64,000 bases of DNA from Mycobacterium sp. EPa45 (GTDB lineage: Bacteria > Actinomycetota > Actinomycetes > Mycobacteriales > Mycobacteriaceae): contig NZ_CP011773.1 in the NCBI RefSeq assembly GCF_001021385.1, forward strand, positions 1,860,001 to 1,924,000. Reading direction: 5' to 3'. A model generated the notes under the pieces. It saw only the letters and a list, made by a program, of their open reading frames with translations, searched no databases and was not told where the DNA came from. How positions within the stretch are numbered: the first letter of the stretch is position 1; each line of letters starts with the position of its first letter. A program made the position numbers and the translations under genes. Of this stretch, positions 33,832 to 41,833 are shown piece after piece.

Positions 33832-35045
33832 CTCTTGTCCGCACTTGTCGAGATTTTGTGCGGAGCAAGGTTTTTCAGACCACCCGCTATCCCTTTGGCA
33901 GCGGAGTCCAGGGCACCGGTGACTTTCTTCACCGGCGCTGCGCTGCTTGTGGTGATTGCTGTGCGCGGCGCCTGTCCGCTGGTGCGCAAATTCGGAAGGG
34001 CGGGGCTCGGCGAAGGCACGTCACTTCGGGCCTTGGTCGTACCCTGCTGCACCGCCACCGGGAGCTGGTTCACAACTGTCTCGGTGTTGGATGCGGGCGG
34101 CAGCAGACCGACCGGACGCTGCACGCCCGGGTCGTCCGGGATCGGCTTGTTGTCCTGGTAGCCGGCATTGACCAGAACCGTCGCGGCGGGTTCCACCGCG
34201 TCGGCAATGATGTTGCCGCCGGGCACCATCCGCAGCGGGCGTACCAGTGGAAGTCCGTCGGATTGGAAGGTGACGTAGGTGATGTTTCCGTCGACCGGGA
34301 TCTTGTCGACGACGTTGCCTTGCGAGTCGACGATGTAGTGGTAGTGCTGGTCGCCGGCCGGTACCGGATCCAGCGCCTCCTGCGGCATCGGTGCGGTCGC
34401 CTGTCCGCCGTAGTCGTAGGCGTAGGCCATCAAACTATTGGCGTCGGCGAGCACATTGATCGGGTAGGTCGGCGCATCGGAGTTGATGTTGTACTCGTAC
34501 GCGGTGTCCACGACCGGAACGCTGAGGTCGCTTGGCGTCGGTGCGGCCGAGGTCGCCAACAGCGGCGCGAACATCCAGTAGGTGGTCCAAAAGCCGCCAC
34601 CGGCCCGGTTGGTGTTGTTGTCCAACACGACCAGTCGGACGTTGTTCAGTGCCGGATCGCCCTTGCTCTGCATATCGCCCAGCGCAGTTCCGGTTTGCCC
34701 GGCGCCCCACCCGGACGCCAAGACCACCACACCACGTGGGTCGGTGCTATTGGCGTCAATCGCGTCGGCGATGCCCTGCGGTCCGAGAAAGAACGGGACC
34801 ACCTGAGGAGGGCCGTATCCACTCCAGTCACGGTTGTAGTAATCCGAGCTGGCGAAGACCTGCGCCGTCGAATTCGCGGGAGTGATCAGCGCCATCAAAT
34901 CGACGGGCGTCGACTCGGTGACTGCGGTCTGACCCGCGACCACTGCGGTGGTCAGGCCGCTGACGCCCAACGCGACAGCAGTCAGCCGGCGCGCTTGTTG
35001 GCGCTGAACGCCCCTACGGCGAGACTTGTGGTGCTTTCCCGACAT
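33828..35045 (-). CDS. Secreted PE-PPE-domain-like protein with degenerate active site
   Basis: 405 residues, ATG 35045 with AGGA upstream. A basic N-terminus (SGKHHKSRRRGVQRQQARR) and hydrophobic segment resemble a signal peptide or anchor. The body follows the PE-PPE alpha/beta hydrolase domain: VVVLASG, LDNNTNRAGGGFW, and TAYEYNINSDAPTYPINVLADANSLMAYAYDYGG. The position where the family has the GxSxG serine reads SGWGAGQTG, so the nucleophile seems lost. A Ser/Pro/Ala-rich tail follows from about residue 310. There is no PE or PPE N-terminal domain. It is probably a cell-envelope protein, perhaps non-catalytic. Confidence 0.75.
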   Translation of the reverse strand: MSGKHHKSRRRGVQRQQARRLTAVALGVSGLTTAVVAGQTAVTESTPVDLMALITPANSTAQVFASSDYYNRDWSGYGPPQVVPFFLGPQGIADAIDANSTDPRGVVVLASGWGAGQTGTALGDMQSKGDPALNNVRLVVLDNNTNRAGGGFWTTYWMFAPLLATSAAPTPSDLSVPVVDTAYEYNINSDAPTYPINVLADANSLMAYAYDYGGQATAPMPQEALDPVPAGDQHYHYIVDSQGNVVDKIPVDGNITYVTFQSDGLPLVRPLRMVPGGNIIADAVEPAATVLVNAGYQDNKPIPDDPGVQRPVGLLPPASNTETVVNQLPVAVQQGTTKARSDVPSPSPALPNLRTSGQAPRTAITTSSAAPVKKVTGALDSAAKGIAGGLKNLAPHKISTSADKS

Positions 35046-35224
35046 ATGTAGGTCCTAATGCCGCCCCTACGCCAAGACGTTTGCCCCAGCGTCAATTCCG
35101 CTCATCTCGGCAAATGAGCTTCTGATGGGAAATCGTGTCGAGTACCAGTTGCGTTACATGGGACGGCGATTGTGGCAAACGCGACAAGAGTGGCGGACGG
35201 GTTAGCTGGGATAGGTGTGTCGAG

Positions 35225-36406
35225 TCAGCGCAACGGCTCGCTGGGCACGTCGTAGCGCTCCTGGTAGGCGCGAACCCGCTCGCGCAATTCGCCGGCATCG
35301 AGTCCGGTGTCGGCCCAGGTGTAGCGGTTGCCGCCGCCGTCGCCGGGGTTGGCCGAAAGGTGCTCGCGCATGCGCTGTTCGGCGATCGGGGTCAGCTCAC
35401 GGCCCAGGCGGTCATAGATCGCGCCGATGGTGGCGAATGGATCCTGCATGAAATCAGCGAACCGCACATTGACGACTCGATCCTCGCCGATCACGCCGTC
35501 GTCGACCCAGTTCATCAAACGGTTCAGCCCGAGGATGTTCTCGGCTGCGCATTGCCCGGCCGCGCGTGCGACGGTGGCGTTGTCGCTGGCGAGCTTCTGC
35601 AGGTGAGCGATCAGCGCACTGATCGAGGAGATCACCACCAGCGGGTCGCGGTGAGTCTGGACGAGGATCGCGTCGGGATATTCGGTCAGCAGGCTATCCA
35701 GCGTCCAGAGGTGAGCGGGGCTCTTGAGCAGCCACTGGCCGGGAACGCCGGACTGCAGGTGCTGCAGATACTGGCGGTGGTAGCGGTACGCGGCCGCATG
35801 ATCGGCGTCGTACATCAGCCAGTGCTGGTAACTCGGCAGGCGGTACTGCGTCGGGAAAATCATGCTGCAGAACGTTCCGGCGGTGATCCGCACGCATTCC
35901 TGGCCGCCGCGTGCGCTCATCGGGTGGAACTTCATGAAGCCGGGCATCAGCTGCTCGGTCATCTCGAGCTGAGCCTGGGTCTCGTCGATGCGCGGGTCGG
36001 TCTCGTAGGTCTCGGGCTGGGGGACCGGGAAGGGGTGGTCCACTTCCCAGGTCAACGGCGCCCGTAGGTCGGGATCCTGGGCGAGCAGGTCATAGAGGAT
36101 CGTGGTGCCGGTGCGCGGCTGGCCGAGGATGAAGATCGGCTGCTCGATCCGCTCGCCGGCGATCTCGGGATGTTCGTTGCGCCACGCGGTGATCTGCAGG
36201 CGGTTGCGCAGCGGCACAATCACATCGGCTGCGGCGATCTCCACGCCGAGCGGGGATAGGTCGGCTTCGTTGACCAATCCTTCGACCAGGCGGGACAGGT
36301 TCTGCCGCCAGCCGTCGTCGGTACCGAAGTCCTCGCTTCCGGCCAGCTCGCAGGCCTGCTCGATGAGCTTGGCCGGATCAAGGCGCGCCTGCACCGCACT
36401 CGTCAT
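35225..36406 (-). CDS. PAPS-type sulfotransferase family protein
   Basis: 393 residues from ATG 36406, with GGGAGG upstream and a 4-bp overlap (ATGA) with the preceding DUF1214 gene. The 5'-phosphosulfate-binding loop is IFILGQPRTGTTILYDLLA (about residue 95); later segments WLLKSPAHLWTLDSLLTEYPDAILVQTHRDPLVVISSI give the lysine and the 3'-phosphate-binding arginine/serine. It belongs to the sulfotransferase_3 type widespread in mycobacteria (Rv3529c-like, from memory). It may sulfate a lipid or sterol. The acceptor is unknown. Confidence 0.85.
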   Translation of the reverse strand: MTSAVQARLDPAKLIEQACELAGSEDFGTDDGWRQNLSRLVEGLVNEADLSPLGVEIAAADVIVPLRNRLQITAWRNEHPEIAGERIEQPIFILGQPRTGTTILYDLLAQDPDLRAPLTWEVDHPFPVPQPETYETDPRIDETQAQLEMTEQLMPGFMKFHPMSARGGQECVRITAGTFCSMIFPTQYRLPSYQHWLMYDADHAAAYRYHRQYLQHLQSGVPGQWLLKSPAHLWTLDSLLTEYPDAILVQTHRDPLVVISSISALIAHLQKLASDNATVARAAGQCAAENILGLNRLMNWVDDGVIGEDRVVNVRFADFMQDPFATIGAIYDRLGRELTPIAEQRMREHLSANPGDGGGNRYTWADTGLDAGELRERVRAYQERYDVPSEPLR

Positions 36407-37485
36407 TTCTGAACCTCCCTGTCCAGCAGACGAACTGTCACGTCCGGTGCACTCGGGTTGTCCAGCCAGCGAACGACGATGAAACCGCGTCGACGTCCAC
36501 CGGTGTCGAGCCAGTGGCCCTCGCCGGAGTCTTCGGCACCGATCGTGAGCCGGACGTATCCGTCGGAATCGGGGGTGACGCCCTTGTTGGTCACCGAGCT
36601 GGAGCGTAGCAGCGGCTCCAGGCATTCATGCCAGATACTCTCCAAAGTCACTGACCAGTAACGGGTTTCGGGGGGAAGGAAGGTCAGCTGCAGATTCTGA
36701 TGGGGCTCGAGTGAGAACATGCCGAGCATGTAGAGGTTGTCGGGTGTGGTGTTCTCGCCACCCAGGTTCTCCGCGCCCGAGGTGATCAGGATGTTGGGGG
36801 TTTCCAGCAGGTCGGGGCGCACCGTGCGGTGCAGGGTGGTGAGCTTGACGATCGTCCAGCCCATCGCCGTGAGCTGTGCGGCCAGTGCGTCGTCGGACAG
36901 CGGGGCAAGCGGGGGAGCCTCACCGAGCAGTGAAATATCCAGTTGCACAGGGATTTCAGTGTCGGGATCGGCGATGTAGTCGCGGACGACGATCGAGGTG
37001 GCGTCCTCGGGGATCTCGACCCAGTGCGCGCCGGCCAGCTCACTGTCAGTCGGGCGGCTGGCGGCGAACACGACATTGAACCGACCGCCCTCGTCGAGGA
37101 CAAGGTCGCGGTCGGAGAGGTAATTGCTCATGCGTCGCGGATTCATCCCGGTGCCGGCCAGGACCTGTATGCCCAGGTAGGTGGACGTGCCGCGGGTGCC
37201 GGTGACTCGGTAGGCCCGGTCGCCGCTGATCATCGCAAGTGGGTAGGCGCCGTGCGGATTGGGGCCGCCGACGAAGCGGGATGGGGTGCACATGTCGACG
37301 AAGTGCGGATGGTCGGGGTCGATGTCCACCGACAGTTCGGTGCACAGCGCGATCACCCGGTTCAGCACGCGCAGTCCCTCGAGCAGCTCGCGTTCGTCAC
37401 ACGCGTCCTCGGTGATCTGGCCGGTCAGGTCGTCGAGAACTTTGCGGACGAATCCCCAAGCTTCCAGCGACTTTTCGCCACTCAT
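36403..37485 (-). CDS. DUF1214-domain protein
   Basis: 360 residues from ATG 37485 with AGGAG 5 nt upstream. The C-terminal half has the DUF1214 beta-sandwich character (NLYMLGMFSLEPHQNLQLTFLPPETRYWSVTLESIWHECLEP, then DGYVRLTIGAEDSG...GGRRRGFIVVRWLDNP), and the N-terminal part contains PHGAYPLAMISGDRAYRVTGTRGTSTYLGIQVLAG. The biochemical role of the family is not established. Here it is wedged between a TetR gene (7 bp upstream) and a sulfotransferase (4-bp overlap), a combination suggesting action on the same small hydrophobic molecule. Confidence 0.78.
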   Translation of the reverse strand: MSGEKSLEAWGFVRKVLDDLTGQITEDACDERELLEGLRVLNRVIALCTELSVDIDPDHPHFVDMCTPSRFVGGPNPHGAYPLAMISGDRAYRVTGTRGTSTYLGIQVLAGTGMNPRRMSNYLSDRDLVLDEGGRFNVVFAASRPTDSELAGAHWVEIPEDATSIVVRDYIADPDTEIPVQLDISLLGEAPPLAPLSDDALAAQLTAMGWTIVKLTTLHRTVRPDLLETPNILITSGAENLGGENTTPDNLYMLGMFSLEPHQNLQLTFLPPETRYWSVTLESIWHECLEPLLRSSSVTNKGVTPDSDGYVRLTIGAEDSGEGHWLDTGGRRRGFIVVRWLDNPSAPDVTVRLLDREVQK

Positions 37486-37492
37486 CTGCTCC

Positions 37493-38083
37493 TCATTCCT
37501 TGATCGGGCGCGGGCCCATCGACCTGACCGCGCGGGAGATTCGGTCCGACAGCGATCCACCGTCGCGCAGCCAGTCGTCGATGGAGATCCGGACGGACGC
37601 CATCGCCAGCGCGCCGATGAGGCGCGGGCGCGGGTCATCGACGGTCAGGTCGGGCAGCCGGGCTGCGATCGCCTCGGCGATGGCTGTCTCGAAGTTCAGG
37701 TAGCAGAGCAGCGTCCAGGCTCTCAGGGTCAGCGATTCGCGGGTCTGACGCTCGATCTCGGCGATGCTGCTCTCGACCACTTCGAAGCCGGGGGTGAGTT
37801 CGGCGAACGCGGCGCCCAGCGCGTCGTTGACGGAGAGCTCTGGCGGTTGGCGGCGCAGCGCATCGGTGATCGCGGCGATCCAGGTCGAGGTGAAGCCCTC
37901 GGCGACGGCGTACTCCTTGGACTCGAAGTACCGGAAGAACGTCGCGCGGGCCACATCGGCGTCTTCGGCGATCTGCTCGACGGTGGTCGCGCTCAGCCCG
38001 TTCGCCGATACCAGCCGGGCCGCGGCGGTCGCGATGCGTTCCCGGGTTCGCTGGCGCTTTCGGACCCGCAAACTTTCAGACAT
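37493..38083 (-). CDS. TetR-family regulator (first gene of the DUF1214-sulfotransferase operon)
   Basis: 196 residues: RKRQRTRERIATAAARLVSANGLSATTVEQIAEDADVARATFFRYFESKEYAVAEGF is a clear TetR DNA-binding domain. It is co-directional with, and 7 bp from, the DUF1214 gene, so it would autoregulate its own operon. Upstream (about 38092-38107) a short AGAC-AGA-GTCT inverted motif inside TGTAGACAGAGTCTCA is a possible operator, but its symmetry is limited. Confidence 0.88.
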   Translation of the reverse strand: MSESLRVRKRQRTRERIATAAARLVSANGLSATTVEQIAEDADVARATFFRYFESKEYAVAEGFTSTWIAAITDALRRQPPELSVNDALGAAFAELTPGFEVVESSIAEIERQTRESLTLRAWTLLCYLNFETAIAEAIAARLPDLTVDDPRPRLIGALAMASVRISIDDWLRDGGSLSDRISRAVRSMGPRPIKE

Positions 38084-38217
38084 CGTCTCACTGTAGACAG
38101 AGTCTCATTTTTTTCACGCCCAAACCGACAAACCGCATGGGAAGTGCGAGTGGATCGCTGCACAACGTCGATCTCGACGCGGGATTAATGCACTTCAGTT
38201 CGGGGTTACACCTCGCG

Positions 38218-38223
38218 TACCAT
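38218..38223 (+). promoter_or_regulatory. Possible -10 element (TACCAT) of ssrA
   Basis: TACCAT fits the mycobacterial -10 consensus. A start near 38230 would give a short 5' leader for RNase P to remove before the mature tmRNA end at 38257. No convincing -35 was seen. Confidence 0.4.
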
Positions 38224-38256
38224 TGGAAATCCGGCCGGACCTCGGCCGGGGTGCGA

Positions 38257-38624
38257 GGGGCTGATCGGTTTCGACTTCGCGCATCGAATCAAGGGAAGCG
38301 TGCCGGTGCAGGCAAGAGACCACCGTAAGCGTCGTTGCAACCAATTAAGCGCCGATTCCAATCAGCGCGATTACGCTCTCGCTGCCTAAGCGAAGCTAAT
38401 CCGTCAGACCGGGACTGCCCTCGACCCGGACCCTGGCGTCATCTAGAGGGACAAACCCACGGGTTCGGTCGCGGGACCTGTGGGGACATCAAACAGCGAC
38501 TGGGATCGTCATCCTGACTTGTTCGCGAGATCGGGAGATCCAAGTAGAGACATAGCGGACTGCGCACGGAGAAGCCTTGAGGGAATGCCGTAGGACCCGG
38601 GTTCAATTCCCGGCAGCTCCACTG
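38257..38624 (+). ncRNA. ssrA: tmRNA (ssrA)
   Basis: 368 nt. The 5' end GGGGCTG pairs with CAGCTCC (38614-38620) to form the acceptor stem with a G3-U70 wobble, the alanine identity signal; the T-arm GGGTTCAATTCCC is at 38599-38611. CCA is not encoded. The tag frame starts at resume codon GCC 38351 and encodes ADSNQRDYALAA, then TAA (38387-38389). It acts with SmpB to rescue stalled ribosomes and mark the nascent chain for Clp proteases. M. tuberculosis has His where this tag has Asn (from memory). Confidence 0.97.
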
Positions 38625-38632
38625 AATAGAAG

Positions 38633-38669
38633 CTGGTCAGAGCCGTGGAGCTCTGGCCAGTTTTCTTTT
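38633..38669 (+). terminator. Intrinsic terminator of ssrA
   Basis: An 11-bp stem CTGGTCAGAGC (38633-38643) pairs with GCTCTGGCCAG (38650-38660), one G-U pair, 6-nt loop, followed by TTTTCTTTT. Confidence 0.85.
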
Positions 38670-38679
38670 GAACACTCCC

Positions 38680-38955
38680 TCAGAGCGGCTTGACGGTCAC
38701 CATCGCATCGACGGAGCCGACGAATACCTGGCGGCAGTACGGGCAACGCACGGCGCCGTACTCCTCAACGCAGGCCACCACCGGGTCGATGAAGGCGTCC
38801 CTATGGCCCGTGCACACCAGCACCGCGGCGCAACCGGGGTGGAGCACCAAACGCCACGCCGCCGCCCGCTCACAACCCCAGCGGCTCTGGCACCTCAGTG
38901 CGTCGTCAATCCCCGCGATGGCGGACGCGAACGAGTCCGCGACAGTGACGGTCAT
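38680..38955 (-). CDS. Small cysteine-rich protein, possible zinc ribbon
   Basis: 91 residues from ATG 38955 with GGGGGA 5 nt upstream on the minus strand. It contains CERAA, HPGCAAV, VCTGHRD, VACVEEY and a terminal RCPYCRQVF, so several cysteines plus a histidine could bind a metal. No known family is recognised. It runs convergent to ssrA, ending 11 bp past that terminator. The overlapping plus-strand frame 38690-38959 lacks a ribosome-binding site and was not chosen. Confidence 0.65.
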   Translation of the reverse strand: MTVTVADSFASAIAGIDDALRCQSRWGCERAAAWRLVLHPGCAAVLVCTGHRDAFIDPVVACVEEYGAVRCPYCRQVFVGSVDAMVTVKPL

Positions 38956-39084
38956 GTGATCCCCCGGTCAATTGGCGAATCTCGATCGTCACTCGCGTCA
39001 ATCGCCTCTGGCTAGGGGCTTTCGGCCCTAACCGCTGGTCAGGGGCCCTCCACGAATTGTCGGGATTCGATCTCGGCGTGCCCT

Positions 39085-41031
39085 TCACATCTTGACGCTC
39101 GGCACCAGCCGGGTGAGGTTCCACAACTGGTTGCGCCGGGCCGCCAGAGACGTCAAGAGCATCGACCCCAACCACAGCGCTCCCATGAAGATCAGGGCCT
39201 GCCACAGCCGATCGTCGATGCCGCCGAGGATCAGCTGTCGTAATCCGTTGACGCCGTAAGCCATCGGGTCCAGCCCGTGCAGGGCCCGGAACGGCTTGCC
39301 CGTGGTCTCGACGGGGTACAGCCCGCCCGCGCTGACCAGTTGCAGCATCAGCAGCGACATCAACAGCACCTTGCCCAACACCGGGCCGAGCAGGGCGCTG
39401 ATCGCCTGGGCCACCGCGATGAAGGCGCACGAAACCAGGATCATGAAGCCCAGCATCGCCACCGGATGCTCCGCGTGTACGTGCAGAGCGAAGCGCACGA
39501 CGCAGTACAGGATGATTGCCTGGGGAATTCCGATCAGGACTGCAGGCAGGTAACTGGCCAGTGTCACGCGCATCGGGCGAACCTCGGCGGCGATGGCACG
39601 GTTCTGTAGCGGCCGGAATGCCATCCACAACAGCATGGCGCCGAAGAAGAGTGCCAGCGTGAGGAAGAACGGCGCCATGCCGGTGCCGAAGTTCGGCGCG
39701 GAATTCTCGTGTGAACTCGTCAGCTGAACCGGGCCACCGATCGTGTCGGCGATGGCGTCCTTCTGTTGGGGACTCCAGTCGGGAACCTTCTGCGCACCCT
39801 CGCTGAGCTTGGTGGCCAGCTCCTTGGATCCGGAACTCAACTGCGCCGCACCGGAGTTCAGCTTCTGCGCGCCGTCGTCGAGTTTGGCGATGCCGGTGTT
39901 GAGTTGTTCGTTGCCGGAGGCCACCTGCTGGGCGCCGTCACGCAATTGGTTGAGCTTGTCGGTGAGTTCCTTGCCCTTGGTGGAGATATCGGTCAGCGCG
40001 GAACCGACGGGTCCGCCCGAGTTGGCGGCGGCGCGCGCCTTATCGAGCTTGGCTTGGATGTCCGGGGTCCGCTGGTGCGCCAGCAGTTGGTCGCGAGTCT
40101 CGCGCAGCTTTCCGGTGGCGATCACCGACACTGGATCCTGGTTGGCGGAGAGGTTGTCGATGATCGACGTCAACGACTGGGCGGCGGCATCTTGGGCCCC
40201 GGTGATGGCGTCGAGTTCGTCAGACGCCGCAGCCAGCGCCGACGAGCCGTCTTGGACCTGGTTGTTGACCTGATCGCTCTGAGTGCCGATCTGCGCCAAC
40301 AGGTTGGTGATCTTCAGCAGGGGATCAGTGGCGTTGTCGATGCCGTCGGACAGCTTGCGCGAACCGGTCGCCAACTCCGCGGATCCGTTACGGGCGGTAT
40401 CGAGGCCGGCCGCCAACTGGCTTGCGCCAGTGTCGAGTTGGGCGGCACCGTCGGACAGCTGATTCGCTCCGTCGGCCGCTTGTTTGATCCCCGCGCCCGA
40501 GGTGGTGATCACCGACAGCACCTGGTTGACCGCCTGCCCGGAGATCCTGGCCGACACGGCGTTGAGCACCTGCTCCAGAGCGGTGCGACCGATGCTCGAC
40601 GAGATGTAGTTGTTGGCGTCGTTGTATTCGGCGATCAGTTGCGCCTTGCGGGGATTGCCGGTGGTGGGTGAAGCAATGGCCTCGCTGAAGTCCGGCGGCA
40701 ATTCCAGCATGAAGTAGTACTTGCCGTGCGCGACCCCGTCGCGTGCCTCGGCGTCGTCGACCAGATGCCAGTCCAGGCTGGCGTCATCGGTGAGGCTGTC
40801 GGCGATCTGGGAACCGACGTTCATCGGCTCACCGGACACCGTGGTTCCCCGGTCCGAATTGACCAGTGCCACAGGAAGTTTGTTCACGTGACCGAACGGA
40901 TCCCAGTACGCCCAGAGATACAGTGCGCCGTAGGTCAGGGGCATCAGCATCAGGATGACAACGGCGATCCGCGTCATCCGATTGCGGGCGAAGCGTTTGA
41001 TCTCCGAGCCGAAGGCAAGTCCGCGCAACAT
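39085..41031 (-). CDS. YhgE/Pip-family ABC-2-type membrane protein
   Basis: 648 residues from ATG 41031. The first membrane helix (MTRIAVVILMLMPLTYGALYLWAYWDPFG) leads into the YhgE/Pip N-domain (LPVALVNSDRG), then a long extracytoplasmic coiled coil built of heptad-like NQLSDGAAQLDTGASQLAAGL units (about residues 190-430), and a five- to six-helix ABC-2 permease region at the C-terminus. This is the topology of phage-infection protein/YhgE, and related proteins carry type VII or cell-surface functions. It follows a degenerate ABC-ATPase gene by 4 bp, and the two should form one complex. Confidence 0.88.
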   Translation of the reverse strand: MLRGLAFGSEIKRFARNRMTRIAVVILMLMPLTYGALYLWAYWDPFGHVNKLPVALVNSDRGTTVSGEPMNVGSQIADSLTDDASLDWHLVDDAEARDGVAHGKYYFMLELPPDFSEAIASPTTGNPRKAQLIAEYNDANNYISSSIGRTALEQVLNAVSARISGQAVNQVLSVITTSGAGIKQAADGANQLSDGAAQLDTGASQLAAGLDTARNGSAELATGSRKLSDGIDNATDPLLKITNLLAQIGTQSDQVNNQVQDGSSALAAASDELDAITGAQDAAAQSLTSIIDNLSANQDPVSVIATGKLRETRDQLLAHQRTPDIQAKLDKARAAANSGGPVGSALTDISTKGKELTDKLNQLRDGAQQVASGNEQLNTGIAKLDDGAQKLNSGAAQLSSGSKELATKLSEGAQKVPDWSPQQKDAIADTIGGPVQLTSSHENSAPNFGTGMAPFFLTLALFFGAMLLWMAFRPLQNRAIAAEVRPMRVTLASYLPAVLIGIPQAIILYCVVRFALHVHAEHPVAMLGFMILVSCAFIAVAQAISALLGPVLGKVLLMSLLMLQLVSAGGLYPVETTGKPFRALHGLDPMAYGVNGLRQLILGGIDDRLWQALIFMGALWLGSMLLTSLAARRNQLWNLTRLVPSVKM

Positions 41032-41035
41032 CTTC

Positions 41036-41740
41036 TCAGTCCTTCCGCACGATGTTCGGGATGTGCACGCCGTGTTCGGGCGCCGCATCGCCGAGCGAAT
41101 TCGTCACGCCCACAACGACCAAGCGGTCGGCGGCGATGGCGCCGAGGCGTTGTACCGCCTGCGCGCGTCGTCCGCTGTCGCGGATCTGTTCGAGATCGCC
41201 GACCACCAGAACCGGTCGGTCCGAGCACAGCGCCAGGGCGATCTGCAGCAGGAACATCTCCAGGTCGCCCAGGTCCCCGATGTAATCGGTCGGCGCCGGG
41301 CGTTCGAGGTCCCCGAACACCTCCGCCAGTACGTCTCGGTCGCTGCCGTGACGAGGCCGCCGGAACAGGGGAGCAAGCCAACGGCGCTGCTCAGCGAGCA
41401 CCGTCCGCACGGTGACGGCCTCGTCGAGATCGTCGATGTCGCTGAAGGCCGCTATCGCGCAGTGCCGCCGAATGGCCCGGGGTGCTGTCTCGCCGAACAC
41501 GGCTACGCTGCCGGCGCTCGGCTTGAGCCGGCCGGCCAGGGTGAGCAGCAGTGCCTTCTGGCTGTGGCCGCCAGGCATGTGCACCGCGTGCAGCCCGCCG
41601 TCCAGGGTCAAGTCGACGTCGCTGAACAGCGGGCCGTGCTCGCCGTCGAACGTCAAACCCTGCGACACGATGATCGCGTCGCAGTCACCGTCGGTGTCGG
41701 GCTGCACCTGCGAGGTGTCGGCCGCCGCGTCCGGGCTCAC
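41036..41740 (-). CDS. Degenerate ABC ATPase-like partner of the YhgE/Pip protein
   Basis: 234 residues from GTG 41740, which has AGGAGG 5 nt upstream; the ATG at 41776 lacks a site. The ABC-ATPase order is visible (LTFDGEHGPLFSDVDLTLDGGLHAVHMPGG...LLLTLAGRLKPSAGSVAVFGE...VLVVGDLEQI), but Walker A reads MPGGHSQKAL rather than GxxGxGK[ST], the LSGGQ signature is replaced by LGDLEMFLL, and the Walker B glutamate is in GDLE. ATP hydrolysis is doubtful. It may be a structural or nucleotide-sensing subunit for the adjacent membrane protein. It diverges from a TetR gene. Confidence 0.75.
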   Translation of the reverse strand: MSPDAAADTSQVQPDTDGDCDAIIVSQGLTFDGEHGPLFSDVDLTLDGGLHAVHMPGGHSQKALLLTLAGRLKPSAGSVAVFGETAPRAIRRHCAIAAFSDIDDLDEAVTVRTVLAEQRRWLAPLFRRPRHGSDRDVLAEVFGDLERPAPTDYIGDLGDLEMFLLQIALALCSDRPVLVVGDLEQIRDSGRRAQAVQRLGAIAADRLVVVGVTNSLGDAAPEHGVHIPNIVRKD

Positions 41741-41780
41741 GGGGGCCTCCTGGGTTGCCGAGCTCAATGAGTGCATGATT

Positions 41781-41812
41781 CAATACGATATGCATCCAAT
41801 ACGGAATGTATC
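41781..41812. promoter_or_regulatory. Tandem 16-bp repeats, candidate TetR operators
   Basis: CAATACGATATGCATC (41781-41796) is followed at once by CAATACGGAATGTATC (41797-41812), identical at 13 of 16 positions. Each contains an ATAC...GTAT-like inverted core. They fill the gap between the ATPase-like gene (start 41740) and the TetR gene (start about 41834). Confidence 0.65.
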
Positions 41813-41833
41813 GAGCTGGAACGGCGATTTGTC

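Noticed and set aside
33171..35051. Plus-strand open frame of 626 codons across the transporter and the PE-PPE-like gene
   Set aside because: Arg/Gly-rich nonsense in a shifted frame, overlapping two well-supported genes on both strands.
38906..39628. Minus-strand open frame of 240 codons at the 3' end of the YhgE gene
   Set aside because: Out of frame with the YhgE gene, no family resemblance, and overlaps both that gene and the Cys-rich gene's upstream region.
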